Source: Paenibacillus sp. sptzw28
Lineage (GTDB): Bacteria; Bacillota; Bacilli; Paenibacillales; Paenibacillaceae
Direction of reading: 5' to 3'
DNA length: 64,000 nt
Assembly (NCBI RefSeq): GCF_019550795.1
Contig: NZ_CP080545.1
Span: 265,001 to 329,000, forward strand
The translations under genes and the position numbers were made by a program. Shown here piece by piece: positions 55,465 to 64,000 of this stretch. The notes beneath the pieces are model-generated. The model was given only the letters and a program-made list of their open reading frames with translations, made no database searches and was not told the origin of the DNA. Within the stretch, counting starts at the first letter, position 1; every line of letters begins with the position of its first letter.

Positions 55465-57276
55465 TTGAAGCTTGCTGAGCAGCAAGAATATACGCAAGCA
55501 TTCGAACGCAGGGTCAAAGAGACGCAATGGAAGAACGGCATGATTACACAGGGCATGCCGGGACACACGAAGGAGGCATCTTCGTTCCCGGAGGTGCACG
55601 CAGGAAGGGAGACGGCCGCGTATTATGCGGCCGGCATCATGTCCGGGAGGCTCGGAGCAGAGGAGGGCGCGCTAATGCTGGAGCAGCTTGGCCGGCTTCA
55701 GGAAACGAATCCGGATTCTCCGGAGTACGGAGGCTTCCGCTGGTACCGCGAGGAGACGGCGATCCACGATACGAATGCTGCTTTCTTCATTATGAGCCCT
55801 CTTGCGATTGTCGCTCTGCTGTTCCCGGAGCAGGTGCCGAACGCCCATCGCCTTGCTCTGCTCGGGATGATGGAAGGGGCCCGCGATTGGTTCGCACGGG
55901 AATGCCGAGATCCGATTCTGTATTACCCGAATAAGATCATCAGCGACGGCGCTTTGCTGCTTGCGCTCGCGAAGCTGACGGAGCATGAGGGTCGGTTTGA
56001 GGAAGGAGAGGCTTTCTTCGACCAATGGCTCGAGTACACGCATAGGCGCGGATGGGGCTGGGGCGAGAACATGAGCCTCGTGTATCTGGTAATTATCGTA
56101 AACTCTCTGCAGCTCGCCGCCTACTGCCTGAAAGAGCGGCGTCCTGCGTTGGCGCGCGAGCTTTGCAGCGAGATTCGCAAGCTGCTCGAGCTAGTCCGCT
56201 TCCATGAAGGCGAAGAATTCGTGCCGGCGATCCGAAGCTACAATTTCCTTGGAGAAGTAGTTAGTTCGAGCGTGATTTGGAAGTTGGCCGGCTATGAGAC
56301 CGACGACAAGCTGATGACGGGGTTGTCCGATCTTTGGATGCTCCCGGGGGTAGCGCTGTATCGGGGCTATACCGACGCGGCACTTGGCATGCCTGCGCCC
56401 GAGCGTCAGCCGGTTCCGAGAGTTCGCCGCGAACGGGTGATGGATGACGCGCATGCGTACACCTGGGTCGGTGCGCGTTCGCGGCTCGGCAGCCTGACAC
56501 GCTTCCCGGTGCTGGCAGGCTGCTATCAATGGCCAACTTGGGGGCTCGGCTGGCAGTCGTTCCCGGTCAGCTTCAGCGTTGCCGGCGAGCAGGTCGGCTA
56601 CCTGAGATGGTCGGTAACGGAGAACGGCGCGGTCCGAACCCATCCCGCGGAATCGCAGCCGAAGGCGTACCTTAGTCCCGCGCTGTTCGGCGAAGCTCAT
56701 TACCCTGACGTCGAAACGCGCTGTGCTCAAGCGGAAAATGCTCTGCTCGCGGTCCGTAGTATGACCGGCTTAAACAATCGCGTACAGGAGATCGCCGACG
56801 AGTGGATCGTACAGCGATTCCGCTACAAAGCGGAGTGGATCGAGGCGCGGGGCCTCGACGGCGTGTCGCGCCGCTGGGCGGCAATGCTCTATCCGGGCGT
56901 AACGGTCGCGCTGGCCGCGCTGCAAGGCATCGCGTTCGGCGGGACGGATCCGGCCCTGGCGGCGGGCGAGCTTGAGATGGTACGCGACGATGGTGATACG
57001 ATTCGTATTCGACGATTGTTGTATCGCGGCGAGGATCATACAGTCGTTCACCCCCGACTCGAAAGCGCATGGGCCGTCGTCATTCGTGAGCATGCGCCGT
57101 CCGAGCCGCTTGACCGTGGCGAGTTAGTGGCATGGCTGGAGCGGATCGACGTCCGCGATGATGCGAAGGCGGACGGGGAGACGCCGCGTGCGCCGCACCA
57201 GCTTATCCGCCGGATCTCCTTGGGAGGGGACGGGATTCCGCCCGTCAGGCTGGAGCTGGATCCGTATATTTCTTGA
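55465..57276 (+). CDS. Unassigned 603-residue protein, helical toroid-like plus beta-rich domain
   Basis: I do not recognise a named family. The protein has no signal peptide and is probably cytoplasmic. Residues about 45-330 are helical, with aromatic-rich segments (GGFRWYREETAIHDTNAAFF, HRRGWGWGENMSLVYLVI, RSYNFLGEVVSSSVIWKLAG) like the inner helices of an (alpha/alpha) toroid. Residues about 340-600 look beta-rich (WPTWGLGWQSFPVSFSV, then GYLRWSVTENG). The fold order resembles heparinase II/III-type lyases or an (alpha/alpha) hydrolase with a beta-sandwich. The start is TTG 55465, 11 nt after AAGGAG. It sits between the solute-binding protein and the GH105 enzyme, so it probably acts on imported oligosaccharide. 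Confidence 0.75.
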   Translation: MKLAEQQEYTQAFERRVKETQWKNGMITQGMPGHTKEASSFPEVHAGRETAAYYAAGIMSGRLGAEEGALMLEQLGRLQETNPDSPEYGGFRWYREETAIHDTNAAFFIMSPLAIVALLFPEQVPNAHRLALLGMMEGARDWFARECRDPILYYPNKIISDGALLLALAKLTEHEGRFEEGEAFFDQWLEYTHRRGWGWGENMSLVYLVIIVNSLQLAAYCLKERRPALARELCSEIRKLLELVRFHEGEEFVPAIRSYNFLGEVVSSSVIWKLAGYETDDKLMTGLSDLWMLPGVALYRGYTDAALGMPAPERQPVPRVRRERVMDDAHAYTWVGARSRLGSLTRFPVLAGCYQWPTWGLGWQSFPVSFSVAGEQVGYLRWSVTENGAVRTHPAESQPKAYLSPALFGEAHYPDVETRCAQAENALLAVRSMTGLNNRVQEIADEWIVQRFRYKAEWIEARGLDGVSRRWAAMLYPGVTVALAALQGIAFGGTDPALAAGELEMVRDDGDTIRIRRLLYRGEDHTVVHPRLESAWAVVIREHAPSEPLDRGELVAWLERIDVRDDAKADGETPRAPHQLIRRISLGGDGIPPVRLELDPYIS

Positions 57277-57292
57277 AGGAGATGAATGTGAC

Positions 57293-58378
57293 GTGAACGC
57301 CATCCAGCATAACCGGGAGAAGCTCCTCCAGCTGATCGACCGGGTAATCGAGAAGATGAAACTCATGACGAACGAAGACATGGAGGAGACGTGTCCGATC
57401 GGCATCATTTCGATGGAGAACTGGGAATGGCCGCAGGGAGTGGGCCTATTCTCTCTATATTTGTACTATCAGGAGACGGGGAGAGAAGACATCCTCGATT
57501 ACCTGGAGCAGTGGTTCGACAACCAGCTGCGGAAGGGGGTTCCTCCCCTTAACGTCAACACGATTTGTCCATTGTTGACGTTAACTTACCTCCATGAGCT
57601 GCGGCCGAAGGGTCGGTACCTGGAGCAGTTGCACCAGGGGGCGCATTATGTGATGCGCGAGATGCCGCGGACGGAGGAAGGCGGCCTTCAACATGTCGTG
57701 TCCGGCGTACTGAACGAGGGGCAGCTATGGGACGACACCTTGTACATGACCGTACTGTTCTTGACCCGTTACGGCACGCTTACAGGCGATCCGGCATATA
57801 CGGACGAGAGCGTCCGGCAATTTTTGGTTCATCTGAAATATTTGACGGACCCGGAGACGGGACTGTTTTTCCACGGCTGGACGTTTCACGGCCATCATCA
57901 TTTTGCCAGAGCCCTATGGGGAAGGGGGAATGCCTGGTATACGGCGGGACTCGTAGATTACCTCGATATGACCGATCCGCCTGCCGGAGTGAAGCTGTTC
58001 CTGAGCGGATCGCTGGAGCGGCAGGCGAAGGCGCTTGAGCGCCTGCAGGCTTCGAGCGGCCGCTGGCATACGCTGCTTACAGACACGTCCTCTTATGAAG
58101 AAACCTCGGCGACGGCCGCTTTCGCCTATGGTCTGCTGAAGGCGATTCGCTGCGGCTATTTAAGCGGCGACTATAAGTCAATGGCGCTTCGCGCCTTCGA
58201 GGGAGTGGTCGATCAGATCGATGGCGACGGGATCGTCCGCGGGGTATCCTATGGAACGGGCATGGGCCGGACACTGCAGGAGTACAAGGACATTCCGCTC
58301 TGCCCGATGCCGTACGGCCAGTCGATGGCGCTGCTGATGCTGGTCGAGGGACTCAAGCAAGACTTTCTAAGCCCCTAA
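57293..58378 (+). CDS. GH105 unsaturated glucuronyl/rhamnogalacturonyl hydrolase (YesR/YteR-like)
   Basis: A 361-residue (alpha/alpha)6 enzyme, family GH105, which removes the delta-4,5-unsaturated uronic acid left at oligosaccharide ends by polysaccharide lyases. Catalytic Asp in WDDTLYM (Asp147/148), HHHFARALWGRGNAW (about 201-215), and YKDIPLCPMPYGQSMALLML. The start is GTG 57293, with AAGGAGATG 11 nt upstream; the open frame extends back to 57158 inside the previous gene without a ribosome site. It implies that the locus degrades a uronate-containing polymer. Confidence 0.92.
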   Translation: MNAIQHNREKLLQLIDRVIEKMKLMTNEDMEETCPIGIISMENWEWPQGVGLFSLYLYYQETGREDILDYLEQWFDNQLRKGVPPLNVNTICPLLTLTYLHELRPKGRYLEQLHQGAHYVMREMPRTEEGGLQHVVSGVLNEGQLWDDTLYMTVLFLTRYGTLTGDPAYTDESVRQFLVHLKYLTDPETGLFFHGWTFHGHHHFARALWGRGNAWYTAGLVDYLDMTDPPAGVKLFLSGSLERQAKALERLQASSGRWHTLLTDTSSYEETSATAAFAYGLLKAIRCGYLSGDYKSMALRAFEGVVDQIDGDGIVRGVSYGTGMGRTLQEYKDIPLCPMPYGQSMALLMLVEGLKQDFLSP

Positions 58379-58594
58379 TATTTCACATTCGCATTCATCA
58401 TTAGAGCTGGCAACATTTTTTATAAGGTACACGCTTCAGCTTTGACGAATCATCCTGAATCGAATAAGCGGCTTTGTGCGATAACCTTCTGAACAGAACA
58501 TGGCTCACGGCGATTTACGAATCGGCTCGCACTGGCGGCAAAGTGAAGCTGTAGTCGAGCTGAGAGCGTCATTATGGAAAGGGGCAGTGACAGC

Positions 58595-59614
58595 ATGATG
58601 CATAACAACATCCGGTTTCACAATACGGCCGAGCTGGAAGAAAGTCGCAGCTTCGGCGGCTTACGAATGTTCCGGTTTCCGAGACAGGTTCGCCATGCGC
58701 TGGGCGATCGGGGGCGGTTTATCGCAGAGGAAGCGACCGGCTGCGAAATCCGCTTCGTAACCGATGCCGCGAATATCCGCGTCACGCTGGTTCTGACAGA
58801 TCGGGATGGGGAAGTGTACGTATATAAAGGAGGACTCCTTCATTCGACACACCGTATGCCTGCGGGGGTGCCGAGGACGCTGCATCTGGAGGAGCCGGTC
58901 CGGCTCGGGTGGGTGGAGCGGGAGAAGTTGACGGAGTCGGGCTTTGCGTCGGAGGTATGGAGAATCGTATTCGGACGCTCGGAAGGGGTTTTCCTCGAGT
59001 TGAATACGTTCGGGTATCCGGTCCGGCCGCCGCGATCGGACGAAACGCCGGGACTTCGCCTTCTTGCTTACGGCTCCTCGATTACCCACGGTCTCGGAAT
59101 GTACCCGCTCACCTACGTGGATCAGGCGGCGAGACGATTGAAAGCTGACGTATTTAACAAAGGGATGAGCGGCTCGTGCTTGTGCGAGAGGCAGATGGCC
59201 GATTTTCTCGCGGAGTCGGAAGATTGGGATGCGGCGACGTTAGAGCTAGGGGTGAACATGAGGGATCAATTCCTTCCCGACGCTTTTGCTAAGCGGACAG
59301 ACTATTTGATGCGGCGAATGATGGAGCGTCATCCGAATAAGCCCCTTTTTGTGATTACTGTGTATCCGAATTTCGCGAGTTGGGCGGACAGCGAGGCCGG
59401 GCAGAGAGAGCGAGCCTATAATCTTGTTCTTGAAGAACAGGTGAAGGAGCTGAAGCATCCGAACCTTCACCTGATAGCTGGCGATCAGGTTCTTCAAGAC
59501 CTATCGGGATTATCTTGCGATATGATTCATCCCGGACCCTACGGCCATATGACGATGGGCGAGCAACTGGCGAAGATCATTCGTCCTTTGCTGGAAGAGA
59601 GGTTTAAGCGATGA
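58595..59614 (+). CDS. SGNH/GDSL hydrolase (probable carbohydrate esterase)
   Basis: A 339-residue serine esterase with an N-terminal beta-rich sugar-esterase domain (about 1-145) and a C-terminal SGNH domain: Ser162 in YGSSITHG, Gly in NKGMSGSCLCE, Asn in ELGVNMRDQ, and Asp309/His312 in DMIHPGPYG. It would remove acetyl or other ester groups from the polymer fragments; no signal peptide is seen. ATG 58595 (or 58598) follows AAAGGGG by 10 nt. The 216-nt gap before it contains no gene and no obvious terminator. Confidence 0.88.
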   Translation: MMHNNIRFHNTAELEESRSFGGLRMFRFPRQVRHALGDRGRFIAEEATGCEIRFVTDAANIRVTLVLTDRDGEVYVYKGGLLHSTHRMPAGVPRTLHLEEPVRLGWVEREKLTESGFASEVWRIVFGRSEGVFLELNTFGYPVRPPRSDETPGLRLLAYGSSITHGLGMYPLTYVDQAARRLKADVFNKGMSGSCLCERQMADFLAESEDWDAATLELGVNMRDQFLPDAFAKRTDYLMRRMMERHPNKPLFVITVYPNFASWADSEAGQRERAYNLVLEEQVKELKHPNLHLIAGDQVLQDLSGLSCDMIHPGPYGHMTMGEQLAKIIRPLLEERFKR

Positions 59615-59718
59615 TCCGAAGGCTTCACGACGACCGCGACCGTTTTTTCGACCTCCGGCTTGGCTTGTTCACTGGGAATTAGGAATTGCACAAAAAAGTG
59701 AATACGAGGTGAAAAATA

Positions 59719-62700
59719 ATGAAAAGTCACGCCTTCAAACGATGGATTAAATGCGTTTTTACATCCATTTCGCTTTTAATCCTTCCATTCGTACCGTTTG
59801 CAGGAACGGTTGTACATGCCTACAGCGGCGACTTGCTGGTGGAAACGTTCGATTCGTATGCCGTCGGCCAAAGCCCGCCCGGCTGGACGGTTCCGAAGCC
59901 TCCGGCAGCCGTTATGCCCTCGCCCTCGCCATACATCGTGAAAGCGACGGTTGAAGAGCTGCCGGGTACCCCGGGGAGAATGCTGGAGCTCCGGAAGAAC
60001 GGCAAGTCGACGTCTTCGTACAATATCAGCCGAACGATTGCGAATGCAACCGCCAAGCTGGTGATGTCCTACCGCGTTCGGGCCGAGCAGACCGATGCAG
60101 TCTTCTATTTGCCAACGCCGCAGAGCGGAAGCGTGGTTCTGGCGAAGTTAAGCTTGTATAATGGTCAATTCGCCTATATGAAAAAGGGCGGAACGGCCTG
60201 GACGACGATCCAGCCTTACTCCGCGGGTGTTTGGTACGACGTCCGGATCATGTTGGATACGGATGCGGATACGTTCACTCTCTCCATCAATGGCGAGCCC
60301 AAGCTGTCCGCAGAGCCGGCCGAAGCGGGCGGGAGCGTCACCTCGCTCTATTTGGGGATCTATAAAGACAGCATTGGCGCCGCTTATTTTGACGATTTGT
60401 TCTTCAACTCCTATAAGCCGGCGAACAGCGCTCAGTTCGCCCAGCCGTCCTTCGACCTTGCAGCAGGAAGCAGCCAAGCTCTTCCGCTCCTGTTCGATCC
60501 GGCAGATGCGACGGATCAGAGCGCTGTCTGGTCGTCTGATCAACCGGGCATTGCTTCCGTCTCGGGCAATGGGGTCGTCACGGGATTGGCCGTGGGCAAG
60601 GCGACCATTACGGCTCGGCCGCGCGAGAACATTCCCTCCGCCAGCGTGAAGGTAAACGTCTACGAAGTGCCGGTTACCGGCATTACGGTCGTCAATCCGC
60701 AATCGCCTAGCTTGCCGGTCGGCTCGAGAGCCTGGCTGCAGGCGATCGTCGCGCCGGACAACAGCACGAACAAAACCATCGTGTGGGGCAGCGATAACCC
60801 GCAAGTCGCTGCCGTGGACGGGTATGGCGAGGTGACTGGAGTCGCCCCCGGCACCGCGACCGTGTATGCCGCCACACCGGACGGCAAGGTGCGCGGAGAA
60901 ACGAAGGTGACGGTCGTCGCTCGCGCCGTTCAGAAGCAACTGTATGTCTCACCGTCAGGCGATGACGTGAATCCCGGAACAGAGCAGGCTCCTTTCCGAA
61001 CCATAGCCAAAGCGCAGGCAGCCGTCCGCGGGTTGAACTTTGCCATGACGGGGGATATCGTCGTCAACTTGCGGGGAGGCACTTATGTGCTCGATAAAGA
61101 GCTGCAGTTTGCGTCAGAGGATTCGGGCAAGAACGGTTATTTCGTAACCTACCGCAGCTACCCGGGGGAGAAAGCGATCATCAGCGGCGGGCAAACGGTC
61201 GACGGCGGTTGGGAGCTTCATGATAGCGCCCTTAATATTTATCAAGCTCATGTCGGCCACGAGCTGCAAACGAGACAGCTGTTTGTGGACGGTGTGCGCG
61301 CCGTACGTGCAAGAAGCGTCTCCGGGCTAATCAATCCGGTAAAGACCGCCACGGGGTATACGTCTGACGATACGCTCCTTCCCTCGCTCCGCAGCATCGA
61401 CGATTTGGAATTCGTTTATCAAGACCTGTGGACGAATTCTCGGGCCGGCGTGCAATCCGTGACCGGATCGGGAGGCAAGGCGCAAATTACGATGGAGGAA
61501 CCGGCTTGGACCGCGATCTCTAATCGGGGCCTGACCTCGGCTACTGTGCCTGCTTATTACGAGAATGCCTATGAGCTGCTCGATGAGCCGGGAGAGTGGT
61601 ACTACGACAGGACGGCCGGTATGCTCTATTACAAGCCGCGGGCTTGGGAGCAGCTGTCTACAGTGAAGGTAGTGGCGCCGGTGCTGGAGAAGCTCCTGAA
61701 TATTCAGGGCTACTCGGCGGACGATCCGGTTCGGAACCTTCAGTTCGAGAACCTGGAATTCGCTTATACGACATGGATGAGGCCAAGTACGAGCTACGGG
61801 CATTCCGACGCACAAAACAACCATTTGCGATACCCGGGCACGAAGGATACGCTGCCGGACGCCGCGATCACGATCCAGCTTGCGAACACGGTCAACTTTG
61901 AACGCAATACGTTCACCAAGCTGGGAATATCCGCCATCCGGATGGACAATGGCGTGCAGAACAGCTTGATACAGGGCAATCATTTTTACGATATTTCTGG
62001 AAGCGCTTTAAATGTCGGACAGCCGTATTCGAGCGATCCTGATGTATATCGTCCCGCCGATCCCCGCAAGATCATGAAGAACGACGATGTCGTCAATAAT
62101 CTGATCCATGATATCGGGGTCGATTACAAGTCAGCGTCCGCTATTTCCGCGGGGTATCCGGTCGATATGGACATTCGCCATAACGAGATCTTCTCGATCC
62201 CTTACAGCGGCACCCATATCGGGTACGGCTGGGGCGCTCAGTTCAACCCGGTCACCCGGAACGTGCAGATCGAGAACAACCTGATTTACGATCTGCTCGG
62301 CATGGGGCTGCGGGATGGAGGGGCGATCTACAGTCTCGGCACGACCGGTGCATCGGCTGCGGATCCGAACGTCGTCTCCGGCAACTATATTCGGAATCAG
62401 ATGGAGGACAGCGCCGTCCTATACGCCGACGAAGGCTCTGCATATTGGAAGTACGAAAACAATGTAATCGACTTGAAGGATACGCCGCCGTGGCACGGTC
62501 AGCAGAGGTGGGCACAGGTATGGTTGCCGACTATTCATGATCAATTTTTCAACAATAACTATACGACGCAATCCTACTATGTAAATAACGGCACGAATTC
62601 CATCTTCGTGAATACGCATGTTGTACCTGATGCCAACTGGTCGGGCGAAGCGCTCGCGATCATCGATAACGCGGGCCTGCAGCCGGGATTTCGCGATGTC

Positions 62701-64000
62701 GCATTGGGCGTTGTCCCCCGCGTATCCGCCGATCCGATTAATTTGGCCATCGGCGTCACCGGGACGGTCGTAGTCTATGGCCAAAGCGGAAAGGATCAAC
62801 CTCTTGGACTAGGCTCCAGCACAGTCCATTACGCTTCCCGCAATCCAGCGGTTGCAGTCGTTGATGCGCAGGGTCATGTCACTGGGGTTAGTCGCGGCAG
62901 TACCAAGCTGGATGTGAGCATTGTAAACGGCTCGGTGCTCAGACACCTGGCTCTTGACGTGTTCGTGGGTGACACGTTGTCGGATATCCGGCTGAGCGGG
63001 GAGGACGGTCATGTTCTGTTCGGAACGCAGGGGGAGACAAAGGAGCTTCAAGCCTACGGCAATACGCTCTTCGGCAACAAGGTTTCGCTCGGGCGCACCG
63101 AGTTCTTCTCCAGCAATCCGGAAGTCGCATCCGTTTCGGCAGACGGCTTGCTGACCGCTCATCATGCGGGTGCAACCGTTCTGACGATCAAAGGAGATTT
63201 TCTAGACAACACGAAGGAAGGCTACTACCTCTATAAGGTGGTCGATTCTTCAACAGCCGATGATTACGGGCTACGCTCCGAGATCGGCGATGCGGATTCC
63301 TGGACCGTCAATGCGACAGGGAGCGGGAATATCCAGCAAGGAACGGACAGCATCACCGTGGCGACCCCCGGGGGTTATTCCGTTTATTCGGGCCGAAAGT
63401 TCTTGAATGAACTGCTGGACTTCAATCTGAGAATCAACGGCGCGGGAAGCTGGTACGCGCTTTCGCTCGGCAACCCGAGCAGTCAAACGAGCTACACGAA
63501 CGGCAGCACGTATCTCGTCGCCATCGGAGCCGGGGGCATCGATCTGTACCGATTCAATAGCGGTCAACGGACGGTCATCTACGGTAACCTGCCCGGTTAT
63601 ACGAGTGTCGGAGGCGGGACAGTCCCTAATACGATGCTTCCTTACAATGAAACGCACCGGGTTCAGCTTGGAACGTTCCGGCAAGGGGACGGCGTCCGGA
63701 TAATTATGAAGGTAGAAGGAATCGAAGTATTCAATTTCCTCGATACCGACAAGACGAACGCTCTATCCGATGCGGGATATTTCGGATTGATTGCAAGAAG
63801 CGGCAGCATCACCTTAAGCAGGACGGACCATCAGCAGCCGGCAGTAGCGGGACTTGCGATAGACGGATTATCCGGCATTCAGGCGGGAGAAAGACGAACG
63901 GTCTCTGTAACGGTGGTCTATGAAAATGGGGATAATGGACCGCTCGCATCCGGCGTATCCTTCAGCAGCAGCGACGCCCGGGTCGCGGATGTGGACTCGA
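59719..64000 (+). CDS. Large secreted beta-helix protein with Big_2 repeats (3' end outside window)
   Basis: At least 1427 codons with no stop before the window edge. The signal peptide is about 1-36 (ends VVHA). Then a concanavalin-like domain (about 40-230), two Big_2 domains (about 237-315 and 318-397), and a right-handed parallel beta-helix (about 408-1000) that begins LYVSPSGDDVNPGTEQAPFR. Two more Big_2-like domains (about 1005-1165), a second LamG-like domain (about 1175-1375), and the start of another Big_2 domain follow. The beta-helix with GGTYVLDKEL and RQLFVDGVRA resembles beta-helix glycoside hydrolases (GH141-like) or lyases; catalytic residues cannot be fixed by eye. AGGTG precedes ATG 59719. 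Secreted and modular, it is probably the polymer-attacking enzyme. Confidence 0.87.
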   Translation, partial: MKSHAFKRWIKCVFTSISLLILPFVPFAGTVVHAYSGDLLVETFDSYAVGQSPPGWTVPKPPAAVMPSPSPYIVKATVEELPGTPGRMLELRKNGKSTSSYNISRTIANATAKLVMSYRVRAEQTDAVFYLPTPQSGSVVLAKLSLYNGQFAYMKKGGTAWTTIQPYSAGVWYDVRIMLDTDADTFTLSINGEPKLSAEPAEAGGSVTSLYLGIYKDSIGAAYFDDLFFNSYKPANSAQFAQPSFDLAAGSSQALPLLFDPADATDQSAVWSSDQPGIASVSGNGVVTGLAVGKATITARPRENIPSASVKVNVYEVPVTGITVVNPQSPSLPVGSRAWLQAIVAPDNSTNKTIVWGSDNPQVAAVDGYGEVTGVAPGTATVYAATPDGKVRGETKVTVVARAVQKQLYVSPSGDDVNPGTEQAPFRTIAKAQAAVRGLNFAMTGDIVVNLRGGTYVLDKELQFASEDSGKNGYFVTYRSYPGEKAIISGGQTVDGGWELHDSALNIYQAHVGHELQTRQLFVDGVRAVRARSVSGLINPVKTATGYTSDDTLLPSLRSIDDLEFVYQDLWTNSRAGVQSVTGSGGKAQITMEEPAWTAISNRGLTSATVPAYYENAYELLDEPGEWYYDRTAGMLYYKPRAWEQLSTVKVVAPVLEKLLNIQGYSADDPVRNLQFENLEFAYTTWMRPSTSYGHSDAQNNHLRYPGTKDTLPDAAITIQLANTVNFERNTFTKLGISAIRMDNGVQNSLIQGNHFYDISGSALNVGQPYSSDPDVYRPADPRKIMKNDDVVNNLIHDIGVDYKSASAISAGYPVDMDIRHNEIFSIPYSGTHIGYGWGAQFNPVTRNVQIENNLIYDLLGMGLRDGGAIYSLGTTGASAADPNVVSGNYIRNQMEDSAVLYADEGSAYWKYENNVIDLKDTPPWHGQQRWAQVWLPTIHDQFFNNNYTTQSYYVNNGTNSIFVNTHVVPDANWSGEALAIIDNAGLQPGFRDVALGVVPRVSADPINLAIGVTGTVVVYGQSGKDQPLGLGSSTVHYASRNPAVAVVDAQGHVTGVSRGSTKLDVSIVNGSVLRHLALDVFVGDTLSDIRLSGEDGHVLFGTQGETKELQAYGNTLFGNKVSLGRTEFFSSNPEVASVSADGLLTAHHAGATVLTIKGDFLDNTKEGYYLYKVVDSSTADDYGLRSEIGDADSWTVNATGSGNIQQGTDSITVATPGGYSVYSGRKFLNELLDFNLRINGAGSWYALSLGNPSSQTSYTNGSTYLVAIGAGGIDLYRFNSGQRTVIYGNLPGYTSVGGGTVPNTMLPYNETHRVQLGTFRQGDGVRIIMKVEGIEVFNFLDTDKTNALSDAGYFGLIARSGSITLSRTDHQQPAVAGLAIDGLSGIQAGERRTVSVTVVYENGDNGPLASGVSFSSSDARVADVDS

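Noticed and set aside
54724..55599. Leftward frame of 291 codons opposite the lipoprotein and the next gene
   Set aside because: Antisense to two well-supported genes, with no ribosome site or domain.
60148..60939. Leftward frame of 263 codons opposite the beta-helix gene
   Set aside because: The plus strand encodes clear Big_2 and signal-bearing protein; the leftward frame is Arg/His/Gly-rich without motifs.

Overview
The window is the replication-origin region of a low-to-medium G+C, endospore-forming Firmicute, most likely Paenibacillaceae (Paenibacillus/Cohnella-like). Grounds: the conserved Bacillales order gyrA-gyrB-remB-recF-yaaA-dnaN-dnaA-oriC-rpmH-rnpA-yidC-jag-mnmE-mnmG-rsmG-noc-soj-spo0J; spore-related genes (yyaC, spoIIIJ/yidC, jag, a YheC/D ATP-grasp gene); a full walRKHIJ-htrA-rlmH block; and a Paenibacillus-style carbohydrate locus with a membrane-bound AraC regulator and an LplB/YtcP-type importer. 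Species cannot be named from sequence alone.

Layout. 1-9.1 kb: genes on the minus strand (gyrA cut by the window edge, gyrB, remB, recF, yaaA, dnaN, dnaA), with one plus-strand ATP-grasp gene separating gyrB from gyrA and a 5-copy 69-bp tandem repeat in the gyrA leader. 7.6-9.5 kb: bipartite oriC, with a DnaA-box cluster upstream of dnaA and a DnaA-box/GC/DnaA-trio/AT-rich unwinding module between dnaA and dnaN. 9.7-18.9 kb: plus-strand rpmH to spo0J with two perfect parS sites. 18.9-29 kb: candidate structured RNA, class V aminotransferase, DUF4446, yyaC, DUF3343, DUF951, tRNA-Ser(CGA), rpsF-ssb-rpsR, LCP, CBS and an amidohydrolase-like membrane protein. 29-35 kb: yybS-gdpP-rplI-dnaB, then purA. 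35-38 kb: a GH2 glycosidase and a Ser/Gly-rich membrane protein. 38-48.6 kb: an M23 endopeptidase, the WalRK cell-wall regulon core, HtrA, a 6-unit 46-bp hairpin repeat and RlmH. 48.6-49.4 kb: decayed DNA (IS256-type transposase tail, TetR tail). 49.4-64 kb: a polysaccharide-utilisation locus.

How it works together. Left and right of oriC nearly all genes are transcribed away from the origin, co-directional with replication. The window joins initiation (DnaA, DnaN, GyrAB, RecF, DnaB), segregation and division control (Soj, Spo0J, Noc, parS), envelope control (WalRK, LCP, M23, YidC), translation and tRNA/rRNA modification (MnmE/MnmG, RsmG, RlmH, S6/S18/L9/L34) and c-di-AMP turnover (GdpP). The terminal locus looks like an adaptive sugar module: a Cache/AraC-type sensor-regulator, two permeases with a lipoprotein, a large unrecognised toroid-like protein, a GH105 unsaturated glucuronyl hydrolase, an SGNH esterase and a very large secreted beta-helix protein with Big_2 repeats that runs off the window. 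The unrecognised 603-residue protein in that locus is the best candidate for a new enzyme.
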